From positions 1 through 30,231 of the forward strand of contig CALBSC010000015.1 of assembly GCA_937927685.1 (NCBI GenBank): a DNA stretch of 30,231 nucleotides, written 5' to 3'. Source of the DNA: an uncultured Burkholderiales bacterium (lineage in GTDB: Bacteria; Pseudomonadota; Gammaproteobacteria; Burkholderiales; Burkholderiaceae_C). Positions 22,324 to 30,231 of the stretch are shown here, in pieces. Each line of letters opens with the position of its first letter. The stretch's first letter is position 1. Position numbers and translations under genes: made by a program. The notes under the pieces are model-generated. The model saw nothing but the letters and a program-made list of their open reading frames with translations. It made no database searches and was not told the DNA's origin.

Positions 22324-25300
22324 TCATAGCGCGTGAAGGAGATGTTCATCAAGATCGAAGTCGGAGATCCGGTACTTTAGGAGCATCTTCTCAATCTGTG
22401 GCCTATCAATTAGCTCCACGTGGTTTATGGCTGCCTGATCGGTTGCTGTGGAGTTAAATCGCTGATTTGTGATTGCGACTTTTTTAAACTTCACGCTCGG
22501 CATCTTAGATTGATAACGCAATGCGCCGCCTACAACCTCTTTGATGGCATCCCAACCGATAGAAGCAGATTGACTTGACTTGCACTGCACCAGCATTCCG
22601 CTGCCGCTATTGATGGCGATAAGGTCAATGCCACCATCGCCTTTGTGTTTCTCAGTGACCTGCGCGATGAAGCCCATTTTGGACAACAGCAGAGCCGAGA
22701 AGGTCTCAAAAGAGTTGCCGTCGAGCTGGTCAATGTCTGCGATGTTCAGAATCCGTGGGGCTGTCTGAATCGATGGTCCGCCCGAAGCCATGAACTCAGT
22801 GAAGCCGACATCTCCGGCCGAACCATTGAGCATTTGAGATAGGTCGTCGCCATCAATTGTGGTGCTAGCCAGCGCAGCTTTTTCTTTGAGTAGCTGATCC
22901 AGTCGCTGCTCAAAGGTGCTGTAAAGGCTATCGGCTGTATCCACAATCGTCGGACAGTAGACGATCACATCTTTTTCTTGGCCGATGCGGTATGCGCGGT
23001 CTGTCGCCTGAGCCTCCTTCGCAGGGTTCCATGCCCGCGTGAAATGAAAGACGTGGTTAGCCGCAACCACGTTGAGACCGGCACCTGCAGCCAACGGAGA
23101 CAAGATGATCACATCGAAACCGTCCTTGACTGAGAACTTGTCAATGTATGACTGTCGGTTCTCGGAGTCCCCATTAACAATGAACGGCTTGAGCTTGAAG
23201 CGCTCACGCAAAAAGTAGTGCAACGCTGCTTGTACTTCACGAATTTCGGTGAAAACGATGGCTTTTTCGTCTTTGGCCTTGATATCCTCCAGCTCGCTCA
23301 GCATCCACGCCAGCTTTGGTGAATTCCTGAGGTGCACATCAATACCAGCCGGGTCAGGAACGAACTTCTTGCCCGGTAGGCAGTAAGGCTCGGCGCAAAC
23401 CGCTTTCATGAAATGCAGCGCATCAAACGATAGTCGGCCACGTCGCTTGCCGTCCTTCTCCTGCCGTGCTTCCTGCAGGCGGTTGAGTCCACCTTTGTAC
23501 AGCACACGCTGGTGATCAGTGATGTCCACTTTCAGCAGATCTTGGTCTTCGAGCAGCGGCTTGAGCAGCCGGTCGTTCAAATCTTGACCGCTTACAGCGA
23601 AGAACTTGTTGGGAAGGTCTGCTGCAATGTCTTTCTTGGTTCTCCGCAGCGTCTGCGGTCGAATGAGAGATTGCAGGCGGTGCAGCGCTTGCACCTGCTC
23701 CTCAGACTTGCATTCAATGGGCTTTCGGTAGGTCTTGAAGAACTCTTCTAGTGAACCCAACAAGCCGGGCTGGAAGAAATCAAACAAGCACCAGAGGTCA
23801 ACCAGTGAGTTTTCGACCGGTGTGCCCGTGCAGGCAACACGGAACTTAGCCTTTAGCTTGCGAACAGCACTGGAGACATTGGCAGCCGGATTCTTGATTC
23901 GCTGCGCTTCATCACAGATGACGAAAGTGAAATCTTGTTTCGCGAACGAAAACTCGAAACCAGTCAGCACATCGTAGGTCGTAATGATGAGCTTGTTATG
24001 GCCGACCCAATTGGGTACAAGCAGGTCCGCGATACCCTTTGTTTTGAGCTCTTCGTCGATACGATACCGGGGCTGTTTTCTATCCACCAGATCGTTGCCA
24101 TACAGAACAAGATGCTTAGGATAGGACGGCGTGAAGAACTTCTCTACTTCGCTGGCCCAGTTCTGAAGCAGTGACTTGGGTACCAGAATCAACGATGGAG
24201 GGGCATCTGGCTCATCTTCGTATATTTTTCCAAGAACGTTGAGCAACTGAAGGGTTTTGCCCAAGCCCATATCGTCGGCCAGCAGGCAACCGCGTACTTC
24301 GCTGGGCGCCTTGGCGAAGAGATGCTGGAACCAAGCCACGCCATACAGCTGGTGAGCCTTGAGTTGGATGTTTGGCCGAAGCGAGCTTGGTAGTCGAGGC
24401 TCAACTCCATCCGGGGGAGTAAGTGATGCTTTGCGAGCCTCAACATAGTCGATGTTGTGAAAGTTGCTCTTGACCAGCAGAGTTTCTTTCTTTTTGCGCC
24501 CTTTATTAGCTTCTTTGTCTTGCCCACTGGAATCTTGCCCTTTGCCGGGCTTAGACACCCCCAATGAGAACTCCTGGCCGCCCATGAGGGTCTTGAATCC
24601 ATCGATCAGAACGCGTGCTTTAGCGGTCTCCAAGGACGATGGAATAGCGGGGTCATCAACGGTTGTCGCACCAGATTTCTCTGCTTCAGCGACCTTGCCT
24701 TCGTACTTTTCGATCCAATCCTTGGTCAGTGGAACCAAGATTGGATCTCCACTGCCCGGTAGCATGACCTTCAAGATGGGAGTCAGATCGTCTGGAAGCC
24801 ATGCGTTGCGCTCATCACCCTCTTTCTTCTCTTTCTGAAGTACAGGGACATAGATAGGCTTGGCAATGCCAATGCCTTCAACCCTGTCGCTGTAGTCTGA
24901 CAACTCATAGATGTCTTCGAGCTTGATGATCGCGTCACCTTGGTTTTGCCATGTACGCAGGATGCTAAGCATCCGATCCAACTCGACTTCGGCATTGGCG
25001 TCCAGCGTCAGGTCAAATTCATTGAAAGCAACCATGAGCCGTTGGTCAGACAGTGCGTCTCCAATCTTGGCCGTGAGCTTGGAAAGGGCCTCTGGACTCT
25101 CGATGACATCTTTGAAGCTTCCGCTGTATCCGTCAGCGTAGAACTCGTTGATGATGAGTGTCGTGCTGACGATTGAGCCGTTTTGGACAGCCGTCTCCAG
25201 ATGGAACGAAGTGGCCACCGTGTCGACATCGGCGCTCTCGTCCGTGCTTTCTGCCTCATCGAGCACGCCCTCGGCGTAGTCTCCAAGGTAGGCTCTTGGA

Positions 25301-26217
25301 TTGTGCACGAACATCTCGGCTTTGGTGCCGGCGACTTTGCGCGTGGGCATCTCCCGTTTGACCACTTCCAGAACCTTGCGTACAGGCTCCGAAAGGATGA
25401 TGCGAACGCGTCCACCATCTCGAGTGATGTCGTAGTGGTCCTGAACAGTATGAAAGCCGTCAAAAGCCGCCAGCCAACCGTCGGGCGCGCCGTCAAATGT
25501 TGGCTCTACCGTGTAAACCCGTCCGAAACTGGAGTCTTGTTTCTTCGCAGGAATTCGCAGTGTTTGCGGCGTTAAAACGATCGTCGAGGCCAAATAGCGA
25601 CTGCCAAATAGTGCTCCCGCCTTGAGTGCCAACGCTCTCGTCAAGCCCCATGCTGCTTCGTTTTCCTGCTGGCTTCGTGGTTGGGTCGAGCTGCTAAAGG
25701 TGGTGCTGAGCGCGCCAAGGAGGTCATTGACCTCACTAGTGACGATGGCTGTTTGTCCTTTGACGCGAATCTCTGGTGCATTGACGATTTGCAAATCCAC
25801 CTTCTGGCTATCAAGAATCCAGCCCGTGATCCGAACATGGAATACCTCATCGGAGACCGCCCCTGTGTTTTCAAGAATTGGGACTGCTTGCGAGATGATT
25901 GGTGGATCAATCAATGCCAACAGTGCAGCATGTTGTGCATCTGCGGCCAGCTGATAGAAGACATCCCAAGGTAACAGCACGCCTTCGGCGGAGAGTTGAC
26001 ACTTGCCATCAATGAACAGATCCGACAGATAGGCACGCAGGAGCTTTTCTTCGGTGCTTGCACTTTCATCGACCTCAAGCAGCGCGTCCAAATCTACAGC
26101 CACGACGCCTGCATTGAAGTTCAGCAGTAGACCCTGCGGCGTGATTTGTGTACGCAGCCCGGCTGTATCCGCCGGGGTTTTGGCATTAGATCGGCGAAAT
26201 AAGTCGAAAAGTCCCAT
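22324..26217 (-). CDS. zorD: ZorD: SNF2 helicase with C-terminal Mrr-like nuclease
   Basis: A 1297-residue Zorya effector, expected to cut or unwind invading DNA after the ZorAB motor is triggered. Residues 1 to about 560 are an uncharacterised N-terminal region, ending in a basic Lys/Arg/Gly-rich linker near 570. The SNF2 core follows: LLADDMGLGKTLQLLNVLG (Walker A, about 645-663), VICDEAQRIKN (DEAQ box, about 768), TGTPVENSLVDLW (motif III, about 797) and ATDRAYRIGQEKD (motif VI, about 1075). The C-terminal about 140 residues form an Mrr-like nuclease with MGFIAQVTEKHKGDGGIDLI and LVQCKSS, giving a D...QxK active site. The start overlaps the zorC stop by one base (TGATG), implying translational coupling. 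Confidence 0.93.
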   Translation of the reverse strand: MGLFDLFRRSNAKTPADTAGLRTQITPQGLLLNFNAGVVAVDLDALLEVDESASTEEKLLRAYLSDLFIDGKCQLSAEGVLLPWDVFYQLAADAQHAALLALIDPPIISQAVPILENTGAVSDEVFHVRITGWILDSQKVDLQIVNAPEIRVKGQTAIVTSEVNDLLGALSTTFSSSTQPRSQQENEAAWGLTRALALKAGALFGSRYLASTIVLTPQTLRIPAKKQDSSFGRVYTVEPTFDGAPDGWLAAFDGFHTVQDHYDITRDGGRVRIILSEPVRKVLEVVKREMPTRKVAGTKAEMFVHNPRAYLGDYAEGVLDEAESTDESADVDTVATSFHLETAVQNGSIVSTTLIINEFYADGYSGSFKDVIESPEALSKLTAKIGDALSDQRLMVAFNEFDLTLDANAEVELDRMLSILRTWQNQGDAIIKLEDIYELSDYSDRVEGIGIAKPIYVPVLQKEKKEGDERNAWLPDDLTPILKVMLPGSGDPILVPLTKDWIEKYEGKVAEAEKSGATTVDDPAIPSSLETAKARVLIDGFKTLMGGQEFSLGVSKPGKGQDSSGQDKEANKGRKKKETLLVKSNFHNIDYVEARKASLTPPDGVEPRLPSSLRPNIQLKAHQLYGVAWFQHLFAKAPSEVRGCLLADDMGLGKTLQLLNVLGKIYEDEPDAPPSLILVPKSLLQNWASEVEKFFTPSYPKHLVLYGNDLVDRKQPRYRIDEELKTKGIADLLVPNWVGHNKLIITTYDVLTGFEFSFAKQDFTFVICDEAQRIKNPAANVSSAVRKLKAKFRVACTGTPVENSLVDLWCLFDFFQPGLLGSLEEFFKTYRKPIECKSEEQVQALHRLQSLIRPQTLRRTKKDIAADLPNKFFAVSGQDLNDRLLKPLLEDQDLLKVDITDHQRVLYKGGLNRLQEARQEKDGKRRGRLSFDALHFMKAVCAEPYCLPGKKFVPDPAGIDVHLRNSPKLAWMLSELEDIKAKDEKAIVFTEIREVQAALHYFLRERFKLKPFIVNGDSENRQSYIDKFSVKDGFDVIILSPLAAGAGLNVVAANHVFHFTRAWNPAKEAQATDRAYRIGQEKDVIVYCPTIVDTADSLYSTFEQRLDQLLKEKAALASTTIDGDDLSQMLNGSAGDVGFTEFMASGGPSIQTAPRILNIADIDQLDGNSFETFSALLLSKMGFIAQVTEKHKGDGGIDLIAINSGSGMLVQCKSSQSASIGWDAIKEVVGGALRYQSKMPSVKFKKVAITNQRFNSTATDQAAINHVELIDRPQIEKMLLKYRISDFDLDEHLLHAL

Positions 26218-28070
26218 CAGTCCTCAGCCCAATACCAACCTTGACGGCTAGCGGCCCATTGAAATCCCATTTTTTTGAGTTCGCTTTCCAGAGCAGCCCA
26301 ACCCCTAGGGTTGGTTACCCAAATGCGCCGAGTCAGACCACTGCCTTTTTCTGTGACCTGAGCACCTTGGTATTTAGAAACGATCTTATGCACTTGGTCT
26401 ACTGAGAGCGAACTGCTTGCTTGACTTGTCTGAGTGGGCCAGCTAAAAGATGTCGCAGCATGGGGGATTGTGTATTCGTCTGCCTTTGCCTCTTTGCTGA
26501 TGGCGGCCGTGCGAGGCTTTGAGTACATGTCTGCAGGGACGGCCTCTGAGGAAAATTGCGCTGCTCCTTGGGTAAGGTCACCGATTTTCCCGAGAGCTGC
26601 CGCTTGCTCACTGCTAAGTCTGCTTCGAGCCGGCTCTTGACGAGCCGAGGCACGATCTGGATGGATGCCAAGTTTGCCAAGCTCGATGGCAGTGCGTTCT
26701 TCCCAGCCGGGCGTATGAATGATCTTCGCCACTCCTCGCCCGTTTTTGTAATAGCCGCACTTGAGGTCAGAAGTCGAACCCGCGTACGAATCCGCATGGA
26801 GGTTGAAGGCAAGGTCAGAGCCGCGATAGGCGTAGGCACCGTTGCCCGATTTGCTGAATTCCACAAAGATGTATTCGCCAATCTGCATCAAGAATGCATC
26901 CAGCTCTTTGTCTGGGGCACCCTGTAGCGTTGCATAGGTGCCTTCTTCAGATTCAAGTAGTGCACGAATGCCAGCGTTGTGATTCTTTTGCCAGATGGTC
27001 TCTGAGCCAAACACCAGTCGAGTCCAAGAAATCTGGTTCATGTAGCGAGACCAGAATTTGAGACGGCCATGGTCGGCATGACGGCGAGCAGCAAGAATGT
27101 CGAAAAAGTCGCGGAGATTTCGCTCATTCACCCAGCCCATCACCATCCGCCAAACGGCCTCAGGCACTTGGTTCCAAGCGGTGGCGATTCCAGCGGCCTT
27201 GAGCTTGGGGTTTTTCCAGACGGATGCGTGGATCACAAAATCGCGCAATTCAGGATGGACGGTCCTGGTTGAGCACTTGTAGTACCGATTGAGGATTTCT
27301 GCGATTGCTTTGTCACGGTAGACGGGCGCAGACTTGACCAGTTCAATGAGCATCAGGATCTGGCTTCGGAATTGCTCGTCATTGCCTTGGGTGGCATGTT
27401 TCACCGCGCCAAGGACAAGCTCTTGCCAGAACCAGCTACTGGCCGGTATGCCAAGGTTCTCAGCCATCGCCTTGATGTGATCCGTATTGCCCGCCAAATA
27501 GTCACGGGCGTACTTCTCAACAGGGCTGTCCGAGAGCAGTAGGCTTTCCTCTCGAAGGATACGTACCCAGTCTGGGACAGCCAGCTGTCCAGACTGTTTA
27601 TCTATTGATGGCCATGTGCGGTTGAGCAGCCGGCGCAACTTCGTAAATCCTGCCATCCCAGCTTCAGTCGTCGTCCGGGCAAGGTCGTAGGTGAGATACG
27701 AGTTCAGCAGTGAGTACCAAGTCAGGCGCCATAGGTCGCCCGAGTACGCATCGTTTTCGTACTTACGAAGAAGGTCATCGCAGTATTCACTCTCAAGAAC
27801 GGTTCTGCCTCGCTGCTCCTTGATGGGAATAGAAACAGCTGCAGCAACAAGGTCCCTCGCCCAGTCATCGAGCTTGTCTCCGAGTAGCAGAGACAGTGCG
27901 GCTTTGTAGGCGTCCTTACTAGATGGCTTGGCTTTAGAGAAGTCCTTGAAAAGCGTCTCGGCCTTTTGGACTTCCTTGATGATCATTTCGGGGAACCCGA
28001 ACTGGACGCGGTTGAGCCCCATGCCGTCGATAGAGGCCTTCAGGCGGTTCAACAGCGTTTGATCGATCAT
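26217..28070 (-). CDS. zorC: ZorC: EH-signature DNA-binding protein
   Basis: A 617-residue protein of the EH_signature family, the second cytosolic Zorya component. In characterised systems it binds DNA and is recruited to the motor. The core region includes RHADHGRLKFWSRYMNQIS and TRLVFGSETIW (about residues 330-365), then FSKSGNGAYAYRG (about 405-420) and IIHTPGWEERTAIELGKLGI (about 450), which contains the conserved His. The N-terminal half is helical. After a low-complexity stretch (about 490-560), residues 560-617 form an extra aromatic tail ending GFQWAASRQGWYWAED. It starts two bases after the zorB stop and overlaps zorD by one base, so zorB, zorC and zorD are tightly linked. Confidence 0.88.
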   Translation of the reverse strand: MIDQTLLNRLKASIDGMGLNRVQFGFPEMIIKEVQKAETLFKDFSKAKPSSKDAYKAALSLLLGDKLDDWARDLVAAAVSIPIKEQRGRTVLESEYCDDLLRKYENDAYSGDLWRLTWYSLLNSYLTYDLARTTTEAGMAGFTKLRRLLNRTWPSIDKQSGQLAVPDWVRILREESLLLSDSPVEKYARDYLAGNTDHIKAMAENLGIPASSWFWQELVLGAVKHATQGNDEQFRSQILMLIELVKSAPVYRDKAIAEILNRYYKCSTRTVHPELRDFVIHASVWKNPKLKAAGIATAWNQVPEAVWRMVMGWVNERNLRDFFDILAARRHADHGRLKFWSRYMNQISWTRLVFGSETIWQKNHNAGIRALLESEEGTYATLQGAPDKELDAFLMQIGEYIFVEFSKSGNGAYAYRGSDLAFNLHADSYAGSTSDLKCGYYKNGRGVAKIIHTPGWEERTAIELGKLGIHPDRASARQEPARSRLSSEQAAALGKIGDLTQGAAQFSSEAVPADMYSKPRTAAISKEAKADEYTIPHAATSFSWPTQTSQASSSLSVDQVHKIVSKYQGAQVTEKGSGLTRRIWVTNPRGWAALESELKKMGFQWAASRQGWYWAED

Positions 28071-28072
28071 GG

Positions 28073-28777
28073 TTAGCAGACGCCAAATTCACGGTTGAGC
28101 AGGAGCTTTTCCTGCCCTTTTTTGAGCTCATCAAGGGTCCAGAACTCGACGCGGATTTCAACTCTGCGGCTGAGCTTCTTGTCTTCGCGGATCGAGTACG
28201 AGGAGAAGCCGCCCAGAGAAAAGTAGCGCTGAATGTCCAGCAACTGCTCGTTGGACAAAGTTGGTGAGGCTGGAACGGGCGAAACCAGTGCACATATGAC
28301 GCTACGGCTACGGGCGGTACTCAGGGCTAGATTCAGGGTGTAGCTACCGTCTTGATCAGTAAATCCCTCAACAATGAATCGTTTGATCCACTTGCCCTTG
28401 TCAGACATTTTGACTTTGAGGAGGGTCGGAATGTACGCGCGCAGCTCAGCAGCGACTTCGGGCTTGATAGAGCTGGAGTTGCTCTCGAAATAGACGACAT
28501 CACCAAGATCCAGTCGAAAATTGGCCTCATCCACTTTGACCCTTGAAAAGGGCGTGGACTCCGTCTTGAGCAAGCCCATAACGATTCGTATGTCTTCTTG
28601 CCGCGCTGCCTCTTGGGCGATAGACTCTGGAATGCTCTTTTGGATAGAGATGAGCGTCACTGCCATGACAACAAGAAAAAGTGTCATCAGTGCCGTCATC
28701 AAGTCTGAAAACGAAATCCAGAATGGACTCTCGCCTTCAGATTTGTTGGAGCGCTTTTTGAATATCTGAGAAAACAT
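28073..28777 (-). CDS. zorB: ZorB: MotB/OmpA-like motor subunit
   Basis: A 234-residue inner membrane protein that pairs with ZorA to form a proton-driven motor anchored to peptidoglycan. A short basic N-terminus is followed by SPFWISFSDLMTALMTLFLV (from residue 17), a single membrane helix with Asp25 in the FSDLM motif that matches the proton-carrying Asp of MotB. After a linker comes an OmpA-like domain: YFESNSSSIKPEVAAELRAY, FIVEGFTDQDGSYTLNLALS (about 135-155) and TARSRSVICAL. The C-terminal end SRRVEIRVEFWT is also typical. The gene lies 7 bases after zorA and 2 before zorC. All key MotB-like features are present. Confidence 0.93.
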   Translation of the reverse strand: MFSQIFKKRSNKSEGESPFWISFSDLMTALMTLFLVVMAVTLISIQKSIPESIAQEAARQEDIRIVMGLLKTESTPFSRVKVDEANFRLDLGDVVYFESNSSSIKPEVAAELRAYIPTLLKVKMSDKGKWIKRFIVEGFTDQDGSYTLNLALSTARSRSVICALVSPVPASPTLSNEQLLDIQRYFSLGGFSSYSIREDKKLSRRVEIRVEFWTLDELKKGQEKLLLNREFGVC

Positions 28778-28784
28778 TCAGGGC

Positions 28785-30182
28785 TCACTGTTTGCGCATG
28801 CGCTGCATGAACTGGGCGAGCTCTTGGACTACGCCTGTGAGCTGGTTAGACAGAACAGAGATGTTCTTGTCGGTTTCGCCAACTACGCGTTGAACCTGGC
28901 TCACCAGTGAGTTTCCAAACGTCTCGAAAGCTGAGACCAACTGGTCATTGACAGCGCTGAGATTGCGGCGGCTTTCTTCCTCAGCTGCGCGCAACGCTTT
29001 GACGCTGCTTTCTACGCCTTCGATAAGCTGTTGAGAGATGCCAGCCTCGCGTTTGGCCGATTCAATGAGGCCTGTGAGTGCCAAGACCTGCGAATCAACA
29101 GTCTTTCGGGTGGCGTCGTATTTTTCGAAGCCGCTGTTCACTGCCAGCGAGGCCGCCTGCAGCGCATTAGACGAAGCTTTCACTTGCTCAATGAATGCGG
29201 CTGAATCATCCAGTGCCCGAGTAACGGAACTACCGGCAGTCTCGAATCGCTGAGCGGCCGAGCCCATGGTCAGCGCACCTTGATTCATTCCATCGACCGC
29301 GCGCATGGAAACATCGTGGATTGCGTTGATGCTTTCCTGTGTCTTGAGTACCTGATCACTGACGGCACGCAGGAGCTCCTCTACATTTGCTGACAGCCCC
29401 GAGACCATCTGTCCAGTTTGGTCTGTGAGAACTTTGGTGCGATTCGCGTCTTCCTCGGAGGCACTCTTGCGTGAAGCTTCCATGCTGGCAATTGATTTTC
29501 CGACTTCGCTCAGGAGGCCCGCGATGGTTTCGTTCATCGCATCTTTGGACTTGCGCTGCTCCTCCGTCACCAGCGATCTGAAATCTGTGACGAACTGCGT
29601 CATTTGTTGAGTGAGCTGCTGCTGGTTGTCGGACGCTGTCTGCATCGCTGCGGCAAGCTTGTCTGACATTTGTGTCGCCGCATTTTCGTTCGCCTTCTGG
29701 ATGTCTTGGACCAGCGCCTGCAGCGAAGTTTGCACAGAACCCATCGCGGCCATAGAGCGTTGCATCTGCTCGTTGATACCGTTGATTTGCCCGCCGAAGG
29801 TATCTTCCAGCTTGGCCATGAAGCCCGTGAGCATGGTCTCGAGCATCGTATTAACCTGCGCAGAGTTGCCAGCGGCATTGCTTTCCATGACCTCGCGCAC
29901 GCGCTGCATTGGTTCAGCAATCGACTCTGCAATGCTGCGGCCGACGGTTTCCCCAATGTGCTGGCCAGCACTGATTTGAGCTTGAATTTGACGTTCTGTC
30001 AGGTTGGTCATCAAGCGCGTCAAGTCTTCAACGAGTGCATCTTTTAGCTGAGCTGTATGAACCTCGGAATTTTCAGACGATTCAACAAGTCGCTGCAGAT
30101 ACTCTTCTCCTGCTCCAGACTTATACAAAGAGTCAATCAGATCACAAAGATGCTCAACCTTCGAGTTCAAGCGAGCTGGCAT
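28785..30182 (-). CDS. zorA: ZorA tail region (long coiled coil), lacking MotA-like membrane domain here
   Basis: A 465-residue product. From the start it reads like the interior of ZorA: SKVEHLCDLIDSLYKSGAGE and EYLQRLVESSEN, then LVEDLTRLMTNLTERQIQAQ, then a long heptad-rich coiled coil to the C-terminus. ZorA normally has an N-terminal MotA-like membrane domain of a few hundred residues before this tail. This protein has no hydrophobic segment at all. An in-frame TGA stands at 30192-30194, just upstream of the ATG. The GGGGG before the ATG is too close to be a good ribosome site. Either the motor part is encoded separately upstream beyond the window, or the gene is split by a mutation. Family assignment is secure; intactness is doubtful. 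Confidence 0.87.
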   Translation of the reverse strand: MPARLNSKVEHLCDLIDSLYKSGAGEEYLQRLVESSENSEVHTAQLKDALVEDLTRLMTNLTERQIQAQISAGQHIGETVGRSIAESIAEPMQRVREVMESNAAGNSAQVNTMLETMLTGFMAKLEDTFGGQINGINEQMQRSMAAMGSVQTSLQALVQDIQKANENAATQMSDKLAAAMQTASDNQQQLTQQMTQFVTDFRSLVTEEQRKSKDAMNETIAGLLSEVGKSIASMEASRKSASEEDANRTKVLTDQTGQMVSGLSANVEELLRAVSDQVLKTQESINAIHDVSMRAVDGMNQGALTMGSAAQRFETAGSSVTRALDDSAAFIEQVKASSNALQAASLAVNSGFEKYDATRKTVDSQVLALTGLIESAKREAGISQQLIEGVESSVKALRAAEEESRRNLSAVNDQLVSAFETFGNSLVSQVQRVVGETDKNISVLSNQLTGVVQELAQFMQRMRKQ

Positions 30183-30231
30183 TCCCCCAAATCAGTAGAC
30201 ATCTAAGATGTGAAACTGAAATGGAGAAATG
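30154..30231 (-). other. Possible end of upstream zorA motor frame
   Basis: A second frame on the - strand is open from the window edge to a TGA at 30154-30156, overlapping the zorA tail start. It reads FSISVSHLRCLLIWG before the G5 tract at 30184-30188. That stretch is hydrophobic and resembles the end of a MotA-type membrane helix. Removing one G would join it to MPARLNSKVEHLCD. With only 16 codons visible this is a suggestion, not an identification. Confidence 0.3.

Noticed and set aside
22324..26217. Stand-alone chromatin-remodelling type SNF2 helicase or restriction enzyme
   Set aside because: The one-base overlap with an EH-signature gene and the ZorAB-like genes upstream identify it as ZorD.
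28785..30182. Methyl-accepting chemotaxis-like protein or phage tape measure protein (long coiled coil)
   Set aside because: There is no membrane or signalling hairpin motif. The GAGEEYL..LV segment and the following ZorB gene mark it as the ZorA tail.
1..30231. CRISPR array, rRNA, insertion sequence or transposase
   Set aside because: No regularly spaced repeats, no rRNA-like sequence and no transposase-like protein were seen on either strand.

Overview
The window carries the late (virion and lysis) genes of a tailed siphovirus-type prophage, about 1-20.4 kb on the + strand. Two anti-phage defence modules follow at about 20.5-30.2 kb. The host is most likely a betaproteobacterium, probably Burkholderiales. 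This rests on the phiE125 gp8-type connector, the DUF2460/DUF2163/NlpC tail-tip set, the fairly GC-rich late genes and the nested Rz/Rz1 pair. It is an inference from gene style, because no chromosomal housekeeping gene is visible. No integrase, repressor, tRNA or att site could be identified.

Head and neck genes, 0-7.5 kb: terminase large subunit (cut by the window edge), HK97-type portal, S49 head protease, HK97-fold major capsid protein, two small putative head proteins, gp6-like connector, head-closure protein, gp10-like neck protein and tail terminator. Tail genes, 7.5-18.9 kb: tail tube with an inserted repeat-like domain, two tail assembly chaperones joined by a textbook -1 frameshift signal, tape measure, DUF2460, DUF2163 and NlpC/P60 tail-tip proteins, a large J-like tip protein with a beta-propeller-like insertion, and three distal tail genes. 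Lysis genes, 19.0-20.35 kb: holin, glucosaminidase endolysin, Rz and embedded Rz1. Nearly all genes overlap by 1-4 bases or are a few bases apart. Four hairpins with T-rich tails cut the operon into modules, lying before the capsid gene, before the tail tube gene, before the lysis genes and after Rz.

Downstream of the last phage terminator the base composition becomes more AT-rich. A 226-base leader holds a concentric dyad and a near-consensus LexA (SOS) box, followed by an overlapping pair: a DprA-like Rossmann protein and a PRPP-binding phosphoribosyltransferase. DprA-phosphoribosyltransferase pairs have been reported as anti-phage candidates. Converging on this pair from the right is a type I Zorya operon on the - strand: zorA (tail only in this window), zorB, zorC and zorD. 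Zorya uses a proton-driven MotA/MotB-like ZorAB motor to sense infection and recruits the DNA-binding ZorC and the SNF2-helicase/nuclease ZorD.

The points most worth a second look are the SOS box driving the DprA-phosphoribosyltransferase pair, the apparent separation of the ZorA tail from its membrane motor domain by an in-frame stop near the right edge, and the coding oddities inside the phage tail genes.
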